Of a DNA stretch of 25,571 bases, positions 1-7,389 are shown in pieces. Positions within the stretch are counted from its first letter, which is position 1; each line of letters begins with the position of its first letter. A program made the position numbers and the translations under genes. The stretch is from Fusobacterium sp. (lineage in GTDB: Bacteria > Fusobacteriota > Fusobacteriia > Fusobacteriales > Fusobacteriaceae). The stretch is taken from positions 1-25,571 of the forward strand of contig DXSD01000022.1 of the NCBI GenBank assembly GCA_019410665.1, given 5' to 3'. The notes under the pieces were generated by a model. It had not been told where the DNA came from. It saw only the letters and a program-made list of their open reading frames with translations, and did no database searches.

Positions 1-1
1 A

Positions 2-790
2 TTGTTAACTTCATGTGCTTCTATTAATTACAATATAGATAGAGAAACCTATCTATCAACTGGGCAAAATGAGAGAATTAAATTTATAATTATTCACTAT
101 ACAGCAACTATAGATGAAGTTAGTTTAAGAGCTTTAACACAGGGGGATGTAAGTTCTCACTACTTTATAAGTTCAAAAAACAGGGAGCCCATTTATAACC
201 TAGTTCCAGATAACAAAAGAGCTTGGCATGCTGGTATAAGTGATTTTGGAAGGTATAGCAACTTAAATGATACCTCTATTGGAATTGAAATAACTAATAA
301 AGGGATTGTAGATTACGATGAGACGAAAGAAAAGTATGGTTTTTTTATTCCTCAAGATAGGTATATAGAGTTTTCAGAGGGACAGATAAAAAAATTAGTA
401 AGTTTGTTAAAAAAATTAATTGTAACTTATAATATAAAACCGACAAATATATTGGGGCATTCTGATATAGCACCAACTAGAAAGATAGATCCAGGAGCTA
501 AATTTCCTTGGGAGAGATTATATAGAGAGTATGGGATAGGAGCTTGGTATGAAGAGAGGGATAAAGAGTTTTTTATGAATGAAGAGGTGTATAAATTAAC
601 TCCTATAAAAATTATGAAAGAGGAGCTAAGAAGGTATGGTTATAAGATAAATACAAGTGATGAGTGGGATGAGGAGAGTAGAAGGGTAGTTTACAGTTTT
701 CAAGCTCACTTTAATCCTAAAAATTTAAGTGGAGATATGGATTTAGAAACTTTTGCCATTTTAAAAGCTCTGAATAAGAAATATAGATAG
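2..790 (+). CDS. N-acetylmuramoyl-L-alanine amidase, AmiD-like lipoprotein (5' end outside window)
   Basis: This enzyme should cleave the amide bond between N-acetylmuramic acid and the stem peptide, acting on peptidoglycan or its fragments in the periplasm. The Amidase_2 (zinc amidase) fold is visible: HYTAT with H32, WHAG at 75-78, IGIE around 93-96, and GHSDIAP (H153) followed by RKIDPG (D163). H32, H153 and D163 match the family zinc ligands, and K161 sits where AmiD enzymes carry a conserved lysine. Residues about 195-258 resemble a PG_binding_1 domain, the two-domain layout of AmiD. The first visible residues, LTSC, look like a lipobox, so the TTG at position 2 is probably internal and most of the signal peptide lies upstream of the window. 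It ends 11 bp before the riboswitch promoter, with no clear terminator of its own. The family call is confident; the true start is unknown. Confidence 0.9.
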   Translation: MLTSCASINYNIDRETYLSTGQNERIKFIIIHYTATIDEVSLRALTQGDVSSHYFISSKNREPIYNLVPDNKRAWHAGISDFGRYSNLNDTSIGIEITNKGIVDYDETKEKYGFFIPQDRYIEFSEGQIKKLVSLLKKLIVTYNIKPTNILGHSDIAPTRKIDPGAKFPWERLYREYGIGAWYEERDKEFFMNEEVYKLTPIKIMKEELRRYGYKINTSDEWDEESRRVVYSFQAHFNPKNLSGDMDLETFAILKALNKKYR

Positions 791-801
791 GAAATAAAAA
801 T

Positions 802-830
802 TTGACGTATCTCTAAAAATAAGGTATAAT
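802..830 (+). promoter_or_regulatory. Sigma-70-type promoter of the riboswitch/opu operon
   Basis: A -35 box TTGACG (802-807) and a perfect -10 box TATAAT (825-830) are separated by exactly 17 bp. Transcription would start near 837, just ahead of the riboswitch aptamer. This is the best promoter match in the window. Confidence 0.85.
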
Positions 831-839
831 ATAAGTACG

Positions 840-1040
840 ATGCGATTTGCTTAATTTGTTTTATAATGAACAAAGCGGGGGACCCACTTATTGGGGCGAA
901 TTTCTTTTATTAAAGAATAGGATACTTTTCAATCCGAGTCCGACAGCTAACCTCGTCAGCAGTGAAAAGAGTTAGTAGTTTAGTATGATTATAATTTTTT
1001 AAAATTAGGAACACTATGACTCTAGCATAGTGTTTTTTTC
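840..1040 (+). promoter_or_regulatory. c-di-AMP (ydaO/yuaA-type) riboswitch
   Basis: The conserved ydaO core is recognisable: GGGGGACCCA (877-886), TTGGGGCGAAT (891-901), CAATCCGAGTCCG (930-942) and CAGCTAACCTCGTCAGC (944-960). The aptamer runs roughly 840-965. The expression platform (966-1040) ends in an intrinsic terminator 31 bp before the permease start. Bases 968-978 can pair with 1014-1023 (10 pairs, one bulge), which would block the terminator's left arm, so this is a plausible antiterminator. In this family c-di-AMP normally turns expression off, and osmolyte or potassium transport is a common target, which fits the OpuC-type genes downstream. The exact aptamer edges and P1 pairing are approximate. 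Confidence 0.9.
1010..1039 (+). terminator. Riboswitch-controlled intrinsic terminator
   Basis: AACACTATG (1010-1018) pairs perfectly with CATAGTGTT (1026-1034) around a 7-nt loop. The T-run covers 1033-1039. It lies between the aptamer and the SD AGGAGG (1056-1061), the right place for a transcriptional OFF switch. Confidence 0.9.
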
Positions 1041-1070
1041 ATACAAAAAATTTTTAGGAGGTTTATATTT

Positions 1071-2651
1071 ATGGACATTTTATCTTACTTTATTCAGGAA
1101 CGAACTCAAATTATATCTCTATTAATAGAGCATATAAACCTTACTCTTATATCGGTATTACTTGCTATAGTAATAGGTGTACCTTTAGGAATATTGATCA
1201 GTCATTTTAAAAAGATAAATAAAACTGTTATGGGAATAGCTAATACTATTCAAGCTGTACCAAGCATGGCATTATTAGGATTTTTAATTCCATTTTTAGG
1301 GATTGGATTACTTCCTTCAGTATTTATGGTGGTTCTTTACTCACTGTTACCAATTATAAAAAATACTTTTACAAGTATTGAAGGAATAAATCCACAGATG
1401 ATAGAAGCAGCTGAAGGAATAGGGCTTACTAAGTTACAAATTCTATTTAAGATACAGATTCCAATGGCTCTTCCAGTAATTATGGCAGGAGTTAGAATTT
1501 CAGCAGTTACAGCTGTAGGGCTGATGACAATAGCAGCCTTTGTAGGAGCTGGGGGACTAGGATTTCTAGTTTTCTCTGGAATAAGAACAGCTAATACCAA
1601 TCAGATTTTAGCAGGAGCTATACCAGCTTGTTTACTTGCTCTATTTATAGATTGGACAGCTGCAATAGTTGAGAAAATAGTTGTACCAAAGGGAATTGTT
1701 AGTGGAGAAGAGGAGAGTAAAAAAGTCTCTGCACTACAAAAATTTGTATTACTTTTAGCTCTTGTATTACTGTTATTTGCAAGTGGAAAGGATATTATAA
1801 AAAATATTATCCCTAGTAAGGAAAAAGTTGTAACAGTTGCAAGTAAGGATTATACAGAACAGATACTATTAAATAGTATGTTAGCAGATATGATAGAGGC
1901 TAATACAGATATAAAAGTAAATAGAAAATTAGCTTTAGGAGGAACACAGGTAATATTTGGAGCTATTAACACTGGTGAGGTAGATATGTATATGGAATAT
2001 ACAGGAACTATGTTTGCAGATATGTTAAAGCATAATCCAATAGCTGAAAATGTTAAGGCAGGAGAGGTTTATTCCATTGTCAAAGAGGAGATAGAGAATA
2101 ACTATGATCTTTTAGTTGGGAAGGAGATGGCAGCTAATAATACATATAGATTAGCTGTGAGAAGGGAGACAGCTGAGAGATATAATTTAAATAGTATTAG
2201 TGATCTGATTCCTGTAGCTCCACAGTTAACTATATCTTCAACTTTTGAGTTTACCAATAAACATGATGGACTCCCTGGACTATTAAATGCTTATTCTGGA
2301 CTTGAGTTTAAAAACTCTCTTTCAATAGATGGGGCACTTCGTTATCAAGCACTGGCTAATAAAAAGAGTGATGTTATAGATGCCTTTGCAACAGATGGAC
2401 TTATAGCTACTTATGATTTAGTAGTATTAGATGATGATAAGGAGTTTTTCTTACCATATCACGCAGTTCCACTAATGAGAGAAGATGTAGTGGAAAAATA
2501 TCCAGAGCTATTAAATATTATGGATCCATTGATAGAATTGATAACTGATGATGTTATGAGAGAGTTAAACAATCAAGTGGATACTTATAAGAGAGAGCCT
2601 CAAGAGGTAGCACATGAGTTTTTACTTGAAAAGGGATTAATATCTAAATAG
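1071..2651 (+). CDS. OpuC-type osmoprotectant ABC transporter, permease fused to substrate-binding domain
   Basis: This is a single-chain membrane and solute-binding component of a quaternary-amine (glycine betaine/carnitine/choline-class) importer. Residues about 15-205 are a binding-protein-dependent permease with several hydrophobic segments and the EAA loop (EAAEGIGLTK, 112-121), which contacts the ATPase. A further hydrophobic segment (about 222-238) tethers residues 252-524, an OpuAC/ProX-like binding domain that starts at VVTVASKDYTEQ and contains GGTQVIFGA and MYMEYTGT. Such permease-binding protein fusions are known in OpuC/Bus-like systems, so 526 residues is a normal length. The start is fixed by AGGAGG nine bases upstream. 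The ATPase follows 24 bp downstream. The exact substrate cannot be read from sequence. Confidence 0.92.
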   Translation: MDILSYFIQERTQIISLLIEHINLTLISVLLAIVIGVPLGILISHFKKINKTVMGIANTIQAVPSMALLGFLIPFLGIGLLPSVFMVVLYSLLPIIKNTFTSIEGINPQMIEAAEGIGLTKLQILFKIQIPMALPVIMAGVRISAVTAVGLMTIAAFVGAGGLGFLVFSGIRTANTNQILAGAIPACLLALFIDWTAAIVEKIVVPKGIVSGEEESKKVSALQKFVLLLALVLLLFASGKDIIKNIIPSKEKVVTVASKDYTEQILLNSMLADMIEANTDIKVNRKLALGGTQVIFGAINTGEVDMYMEYTGTMFADMLKHNPIAENVKAGEVYSIVKEEIENNYDLLVGKEMAANNTYRLAVRRETAERYNLNSISDLIPVAPQLTISSTFEFTNKHDGLPGLLNAYSGLEFKNSLSIDGALRYQALANKKSDVIDAFATDGLIATYDLVVLDDDKEFFLPYHAVPLMREDVVEKYPELLNIMDPLIELITDDVMRELNNQVDTYKREPQEVAHEFLLEKGLISK

Positions 2652-2675
2652 TTAGATATTAAAAGGAGGAGATAG

Positions 2676-3797
2676 ATGATAGAGTTTATAGGAGTTAATA
2701 AGATATTTAAGAATAATATAGTTTTGCACGATGTAAATTTAAAGATAGAGGATAAGAGTATTACAGTATTTGTAGGACCATCTGGGTGTGGAAAGACAAC
2801 TACTTTAAAGATGATAAATGGACTTATTAAGCCAACTTCTGGAAAAATATTGATAGATGGAGAGGATATTTCAACTAAAAATATTATAGATCTGAGAAGG
2901 GGGATAGGGTATGTTATTCAACAGACTGGACTTTTCCCACATATGACTATAAGAGAGAATATAGAATTAGTGGCAAAATTACAGAAGATGAGTGAAGGTG
3001 AAAGAACAGAGAGAGTTAAGGAGCTAATGGACATGGTAGGACTTCCCTATGAAAAATTTGCTGATAGATACCCTAAACAGCTCAGTGGAGGGCAACAGCA
3101 AAGGGTGGGAATAGCAAGAGCTTTTATGACTAATCCAGATATAATACTTATGGATGAGCCCTTTTCAGCTCTAGATCCAATTACTCGTTCACAGTTACAA
3201 GATGAACTTATAAATATTCAAACTCAGTACAAAAAAACAATAATATTTGTAAGCCATGATATGGATGAAGCAGTGAAAATAGCTGATAAAATATGTATAA
3301 TGGGAACTGGAAAAGTTATTCAACATGATGATCCAGAAACAATTTTAAAAAATCCTGTAAATGATTTTGTAAGTAACTTTGTAGGAAAAAATAGAATTTG
3401 GTCCTCACCAGAGTATATAAAAGTTAAGGATATAATGTTAGATAATCCAATTACTTGCTCTGCAGAGATGAGCCTATTTAAATGTGTTAGAAAGATGAGA
3501 CATGAGAGAGTTGATTCTCTACTTGTAATAGATAGAAGAGGAAAATTTGAAGGAATTATAAGTGGTAAATTGATTCAAAAAGAGAAGGATCACTATAAAG
3601 CAGTTAAAGAGGTGTTGGAGGTTCCAGAGTTTACTACAGGACCAGAGAACTCAATTTTAGATGTTTTAAAAGAGGTAAATGAGAATAAACTATCTAGTTT
3701 GCCTGTAGTAGATGAAAATGGAATTTTGAGAGGAATAATAACTAAAACAAGTTTAGTTACTACACTAAGTCAACAATTTGACATAACAGTCAATTAA
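2676..3797 (+). CDS. OpuCA/ProV-like ABC ATPase with C-terminal CBS domains
   Basis: This is the ATP-hydrolysing subunit of the osmoprotectant importer encoded just upstream. Walker A is GPSGCGKTT (34-42), the Q-loop is near Q82-Q83, the signature is LSGGQ (136-140), Walker B is IILMDEP (156-162) and the switch histidine is H194. Residues about 248-370 form a tandem CBS pair (starting VKDIMLDNPITC; second repeat around FTTGPENSILDV). In Listeria and Staphylococcus OpuCA the CBS module binds c-di-AMP and inhibits uptake. Here the operon also sits behind a c-di-AMP riboswitch, so control at both RNA and protein level is a reasonable inference. The SD AAAGGAGGAG lies just before the ATG. Confidence 0.94.
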   Translation: MIEFIGVNKIFKNNIVLHDVNLKIEDKSITVFVGPSGCGKTTTLKMINGLIKPTSGKILIDGEDISTKNIIDLRRGIGYVIQQTGLFPHMTIRENIELVAKLQKMSEGERTERVKELMDMVGLPYEKFADRYPKQLSGGQQQRVGIARAFMTNPDIILMDEPFSALDPITRSQLQDELINIQTQYKKTIIFVSHDMDEAVKIADKICIMGTGKVIQHDDPETILKNPVNDFVSNFVGKNRIWSSPEYIKVKDIMLDNPITCSAEMSLFKCVRKMRHERVDSLLVIDRRGKFEGIISGKLIQKEKDHYKAVKEVLEVPEFTTGPENSILDVLKEVNENKLSSLPVVDENGILRGIITKTSLVTTLSQQFDITVN

Positions 3798-3824
3798 AAT
3801 AATAATATAAGGAGGAGTTTTCAA

Positions 3825-5165
3825 ATGGACACGGGTCCCCAATTTAATCTTTTTTTTAATCTTTTATTTTTAGTCTTTTTGACTATGACAAATGCTTTCT
3901 TTGCTTGTACAGAGATAGCGATGGTATCTATTAACAAAAACAAAATCAATCTTTTAGCTGAAAATGGGAACAAAACAGCTAAACTGATTCAAAAGGTATT
4001 AGCAGAGCCAACTAACTTTTTATCTACAATACAGGTGGCTATTACCCTTTCAGGATTCTTTGCCAGTGCTTCTGCAGCTACAGGTTTTGCTGAAGTACTA
4101 AGTAAGAGATTGGTTGTTTTTAATCTCCCATATACTAAGGAGCTTTCAATTGTTATAGTTACCATAATTTTATCTTACTTTACTCTTGTGTTTGGAGAGT
4201 TAGTTCCAAAAAGAATAGCTCTACATAAGGCAGAGGCTATTAGTATGTTTGCTATTAGACCTATATATATAATAGCAAAGGTAACATTTCCATTTATAAA
4301 GTTACTCTCTGTTTCTACTAATACAGTTCTTCGTATACTTGGTTTTAAAATAGATGAGGTAGAGGAACAGGTTTCTGAAGAGGAGATAAAATCATTATTA
4401 GAAGTAGGACAGCTTCATGGAGTGTTTAATAAAACAGAGAAGGATATGATAACATCTGTATTATCCTTTGATAATAAATGTGCTAAAGAGGTTATGACAC
4501 CGAGAACAGACACATATATGATAGATATAAAAACTCCATTGAATGAGTATCTAGATGAGCTTTTAAATAAGAAGCACTCAAGAGTACCTGTATATGATGA
4601 GGAGATAGATAATATAATAGGAGTCCTATTTATAAAAGACTTCATTTTAGAGGCGAGAAAGAAAGGTTTTGACAATGTTGATATTCGTTCTATTTTAAGG
4701 ACACCATATTTTATACCAGAGACAAAAAAGATAGATGTTCTATTTAAAGAGATGCAAACTGCTAGAATATTTATCTCTATTCTGATAGATGAGTATGGAG
4801 GATTTTCTGGAATAGTTACTATGGAAGATCTGATAGAGGAGATAGTAGGATCTATAGAAGAGGAGTATGAGGATAAGGAGCCTAAGATAAAATTAATAGG
4901 AGAAAATACCTATATAGTTGATGGTTTATTCTCTCTAGATACCCTTAACTACCAGTTAGGTTTAGATCTGCACTCTGACAACTATGATACTATTTCAGGA
5001 TTTATTATGGGAGAGTTAGAGCGTGTGCCTAATGAAAAAGAGAGAATAGTTCTTGAATATAACAATGTCATACTAAAAGTACTATCTGTTAAGGATAAAA
5101 GAATTAATAAGATCAAATTAGTACTCTTACATAAGGAGTTAGATACGGAAACTACTACTGAGTAG
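3825..5165 (+). CDS. CNNM/CorC-type transporter-like membrane protein (HlyC/CorC family)
   Basis: This integral membrane protein belongs to the family linked to magnesium or other cation efflux, often annotated 'hemolysin'. The N-terminal CNNM (DUF21) domain covers about 1-195, with several hydrophobic segments and the conserved FGELVPKRIAL. A CBS pair follows (about 210-345, starting at VMTPRTD and containing DEYGGFSGIVTMEDLIEEI). A CorC_HlyC domain covers about 355-435. The 446 residues are the usual length and the SD AAGGAGGA precedes the ATG. It lies 27 bp after the opu ATPase gene and is followed by a strong hairpin terminator, so it is probably the last gene of the c-di-AMP-controlled transcript. 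That would place a cation-handling protein in the osmotic regulon. The transported ion is not deducible. Confidence 0.92.
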   Translation: MDTGPQFNLFFNLLFLVFLTMTNAFFACTEIAMVSINKNKINLLAENGNKTAKLIQKVLAEPTNFLSTIQVAITLSGFFASASAATGFAEVLSKRLVVFNLPYTKELSIVIVTIILSYFTLVFGELVPKRIALHKAEAISMFAIRPIYIIAKVTFPFIKLLSVSTNTVLRILGFKIDEVEEQVSEEEIKSLLEVGQLHGVFNKTEKDMITSVLSFDNKCAKEVMTPRTDTYMIDIKTPLNEYLDELLNKKHSRVPVYDEEIDNIIGVLFIKDFILEARKKGFDNVDIRSILRTPYFIPETKKIDVLFKEMQTARIFISILIDEYGGFSGIVTMEDLIEEIVGSIEEEYEDKEPKIKLIGENTYIVDGLFSLDTLNYQLGLDLHSDNYDTISGFIMGELERVPNEKERIVLEYNNVILKVLSVKDKRINKIKLVLLHKELDTETTTE

Positions 5166-5212
5166 GGAAAGAAGTTATTAAAGTTTAAAAATATCTAAGA
5201 GTTATTAGAGAG

Positions 5213-5286
5213 AAGAAAGGAAAAAATTTACTGTAATGAGCATTGCGTAAGCACTAGTGATTGAAAGTAAACTTTTTCCTTTTTTT
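5213..5286 (+). terminator. Long hairpin terminator after the CNNM/CorC gene
   Basis: Bases 5216-5232 pair with 5266-5282 (16 of 17 positions, one A-C mismatch). Further A-T pairs may extend the base outward, and T5280-T5286 forms the tract. The 33-nt interior contains TGC-GTAA-GCA (5244-5253), a small hairpin with a GNRA-type loop. The outer stem is nearly the same as the one after the dipeptidase gene (8781-8839). Confidence 0.85.
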
Positions 5287-5305
5287 AGAATAGTAAATAA
5301 AGTAA

Positions 5306-5334
5306 TTGAAAAATCTAAACTTTTAAAGTAAAAT
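5306..5334 (+). promoter_or_regulatory. Promoter for the hydrolase-mlaA pair
   Basis: TTGAAA (5306-5311) and TAAAAT (5329-5334) are separated by 17 bp. They lie just after the terminator and about 30 bp before the hydrolase ATG. The spacing is ideal, but AT-rich DNA makes chance matches possible. Confidence 0.6.
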
Positions 5335-5366
5335 ATATTGTATAAAAGAAAAAGTTTGGAGGATAT

Positions 5367-6647
5367 ATGAAAAAGTTAGCAGTGTTAATTTACTTTATAT
5401 TTATAAATATAATCTCCTTTGGAGAGTATCAATTTCCATTTAAAAATCCAAATATGGCTACAATTTTTGGAAGTTCTACTTTGATGGTTGAAGGAGTGAG
5501 TAAAAATATTCCAAGAGAGGAGTATAGGATAAAACTACCTTGGGCTAAACCAGTAGAGGAGCATTTTTGGTATAATGAGGGTTTTAAATTCTCTTTAGTT
5601 TCTCAAAAAAATAAGGCTCCATTAATATTTTTATTAGCTGGAACTGGGTCAGCTCACAATAGTATTAGAATGGAGAATTTCCAAAGAATATTTTATGATG
5701 CTGGTTACCATGTAGTATCAATCTCTTCACCTATGAATAGTAATTTTGTTATAAATGGTTCAAGGGAGAGAATGCCTGGAATTATAGTTGATGATTGCCA
5801 AGATATTTACGACATTATGAAAGAGATAGATAAAAAGATAGCTAATAAAGTAGAGGTTAGTGATTATTACTTAGTGGGATATAGTTTAGGAGGAACAGAG
5901 GCTGGAATTATATCATATATTGATGAGAGTGAGAAAAAGTTTAACTTTAAAAGAGTTTTTATGATAAATCCAGCAGTTGATCTATATAGTTCTGCTTTAA
6001 AATTAGATGGATACTTAGATTTTCCAAAAGAGGAGAGAGCTGAAAAAATTCATAAAATGATAGAGAATATAATTGATACTGTAGTGAGTAATACACTACC
6101 TGAATACAGTTCAATTGATGTGGAAACTATATTTAGAATTTTTTCAAAACAAGAGTTAAGTGATAAGGAGATGCAACAATTAATAGGAGGAGCTTTTAGA
6201 ATAAGTTCCATAGATTTAAACTACATTGCTGATGTGATAAATAATAGAGGTGTTTATGTAAAGGAACCTGTAGGGAAGTTTACTCCGATGTTTGAAAACT
6301 TTAAAAAAGTTAATTTTGCTACTTTTGAGGAGTATATAGATAATATTGCTCTTCCATACTATCAAGAGAGGTTAGGAAAAGAGATAACTCTTGAAGATTT
6401 ACTTGTGAAGGCTAGATTAAACTATATAGAGGAGTATCTGAAAAATAGTGATAAGATAGTAGCTGTAACCAATGCTGATGAACTGATTTTAAATGAGGAT
6501 GATTTTAAGTTTTTAAAAGAGACGTTTAAAGATAGATTAATAATATACCCTTATGGTGGGCATTGTGGAAATATGTATTTTCCTACTAATGTAAAAGTAA
6601 TGTTGGATTTTTTAGAAAAGGGGGAGTTAAATTATGAAAATAAATAG
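5367..6647 (+). CDS. Exported alpha/beta-hydrolase of unknown substrate
   Basis: This is a serine hydrolase with a cleavable-looking signal peptide (residues 1-19, KK followed by a hydrophobic run), so it should act in the periplasm. Residues 84-124 hold a core strand, the turn LAGTGSAHNS (an oxyanion-hole-like loop) and a second strand. GYSLGG (171-176) is the nucleophile elbow with S173. H399 in GGHCGN is the likely catalytic histidine, and D371 (TNADEL) is a candidate acid. An insertion of about 150 residues between 205 and 355 would form a cap. Its last 14 bp overlap the start of the mlaA-like gene, so the two are probably translationally coupled. This suggests a lipase or esterase role in outer-membrane lipid handling, an inference from context only. 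The SD GGAGG precedes the ATG. Confidence 0.8.
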   Translation: MKKLAVLIYFIFINIISFGEYQFPFKNPNMATIFGSSTLMVEGVSKNIPREEYRIKLPWAKPVEEHFWYNEGFKFSLVSQKNKAPLIFLLAGTGSAHNSIRMENFQRIFYDAGYHVVSISSPMNSNFVINGSRERMPGIIVDDCQDIYDIMKEIDKKIANKVEVSDYYLVGYSLGGTEAGIISYIDESEKKFNFKRVFMINPAVDLYSSALKLDGYLDFPKEERAEKIHKMIENIIDTVVSNTLPEYSSIDVETIFRIFSKQELSDKEMQQLIGGAFRISSIDLNYIADVINNRGVYVKEPVGKFTPMFENFKKVNFATFEEYIDNIALPYYQERLGKEITLEDLLVKARLNYIEEYLKNSDKIVAVTNADELILNEDDFKFLKETFKDRLIIYPYGGHCGNMYFPTNVKVMLDFLEKGELNYENK

Positions 6648-7350
6648 ATTGATAATAATTTTTCTTCTATTTCTATCTTGTCTGACTTTAGCTCAAGAGG
6701 TAGAGAAAAAAGAGAACTCCTTTGAATATTTTGAAGTATATGATCCATTAGAACCATTAAACAGAAGAATCTATTATTTCAATTACCAATTTGACAAATA
6801 TATATTTTTACCTGGGGTAAATTTCTATAAAACAATTACTCCAGAGCCACTAAGAAAGGGAGTAAACAATTTTTTTAAAAATAGTAATAATATAAATACA
6901 GCAGGAAACTCTATTTTACAATTTAAAATAGCAAAGGCAATGAGAGCTATAGGAAGATTTACTATAAATACAACTTTGGGATTAGGTGGACTTTTTGATG
7001 TAGCTTCAAGTATGGGGATGCCCAAACCCTATGAGGATTTTGGACTTACTTTAGCTCATTATGGAGTGGGAAAAGGACCTTATTTAGTATTGCCAATATT
7101 AGGACCAAGCTCTCTAAGAGATGCTTTAGGAAAGGGAGTAGATACAATGGGAAAGGGAACTCTTTATCATACTGCTGATTTAGATGAACTAAACCACATA
7201 GGAGTTTCTACTTTATATGCACTTAATGAGAGAATGCATGTACCATTTGAGTATTATCAAACTGGCTCTCCCTTTGAGTATGAGTATATAAGATTTTTAT
7301 ACTTTAAATATAGAAAGTTACAAGCTGAATTAGGAAGTGAAGTTTTTTAA
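6634..7350 (+). CDS. mlaA: MlaA/VacJ family outer-membrane lipid-asymmetry protein
   Basis: MlaA proteins remove phospholipids from the outer leaflet of the outer membrane. The family hallmarks are clear: YDPLEPLNRRIYYFN near residues 35-50, then FFKNSNNINTAGNSILQ, RFTINTTLGLGGLFDVAS, the PYEDFGLTLAHYGVGKGPYLVLPILGPS segment and RDALG. The length of 238 aa is typical. An N-terminal hydrophobic stretch (6-20) contains FLSC, a poor lipobox, and LTLA-Q, a possible signal peptidase I site, so lipidation is uncertain. The start lies inside the 3' end of the hydrolase gene, preceded by AAAAGGGGGAG. No other mla genes (ABC transporter, MlaC-like carrier) are in the window. Presence of this family supports a diderm host. 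Confidence 0.92.
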   Translation: MKINRLIIIFLLFLSCLTLAQEVEKKENSFEYFEVYDPLEPLNRRIYYFNYQFDKYIFLPGVNFYKTITPEPLRKGVNNFFKNSNNINTAGNSILQFKIAKAMRAIGRFTINTTLGLGGLFDVASSMGMPKPYEDFGLTLAHYGVGKGPYLVLPILGPSSLRDALGKGVDTMGKGTLYHTADLDELNHIGVSTLYALNERMHVPFEYYQTGSPFEYEYIRFLYFKYRKLQAELGSEVF

Positions 7351-7389
7351 TAAAAACATATCATATAAAATATTAAGTTGGAGGTTAAT

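Noticed and set aside
3825..5165. Calling the CNNM/CorC protein a hemolysin
   Set aside because: The name is a historical label for this family; the domains (CNNM, CBS pair, CorC_HlyC) point to cation handling and nothing suggests a toxin.
5367..6647. Possible assignment of the exported hydrolase as a specific phospholipase
   Set aside because: Only the catalytic fold is visible; substrate cannot be read from motifs, so no specific name is given.
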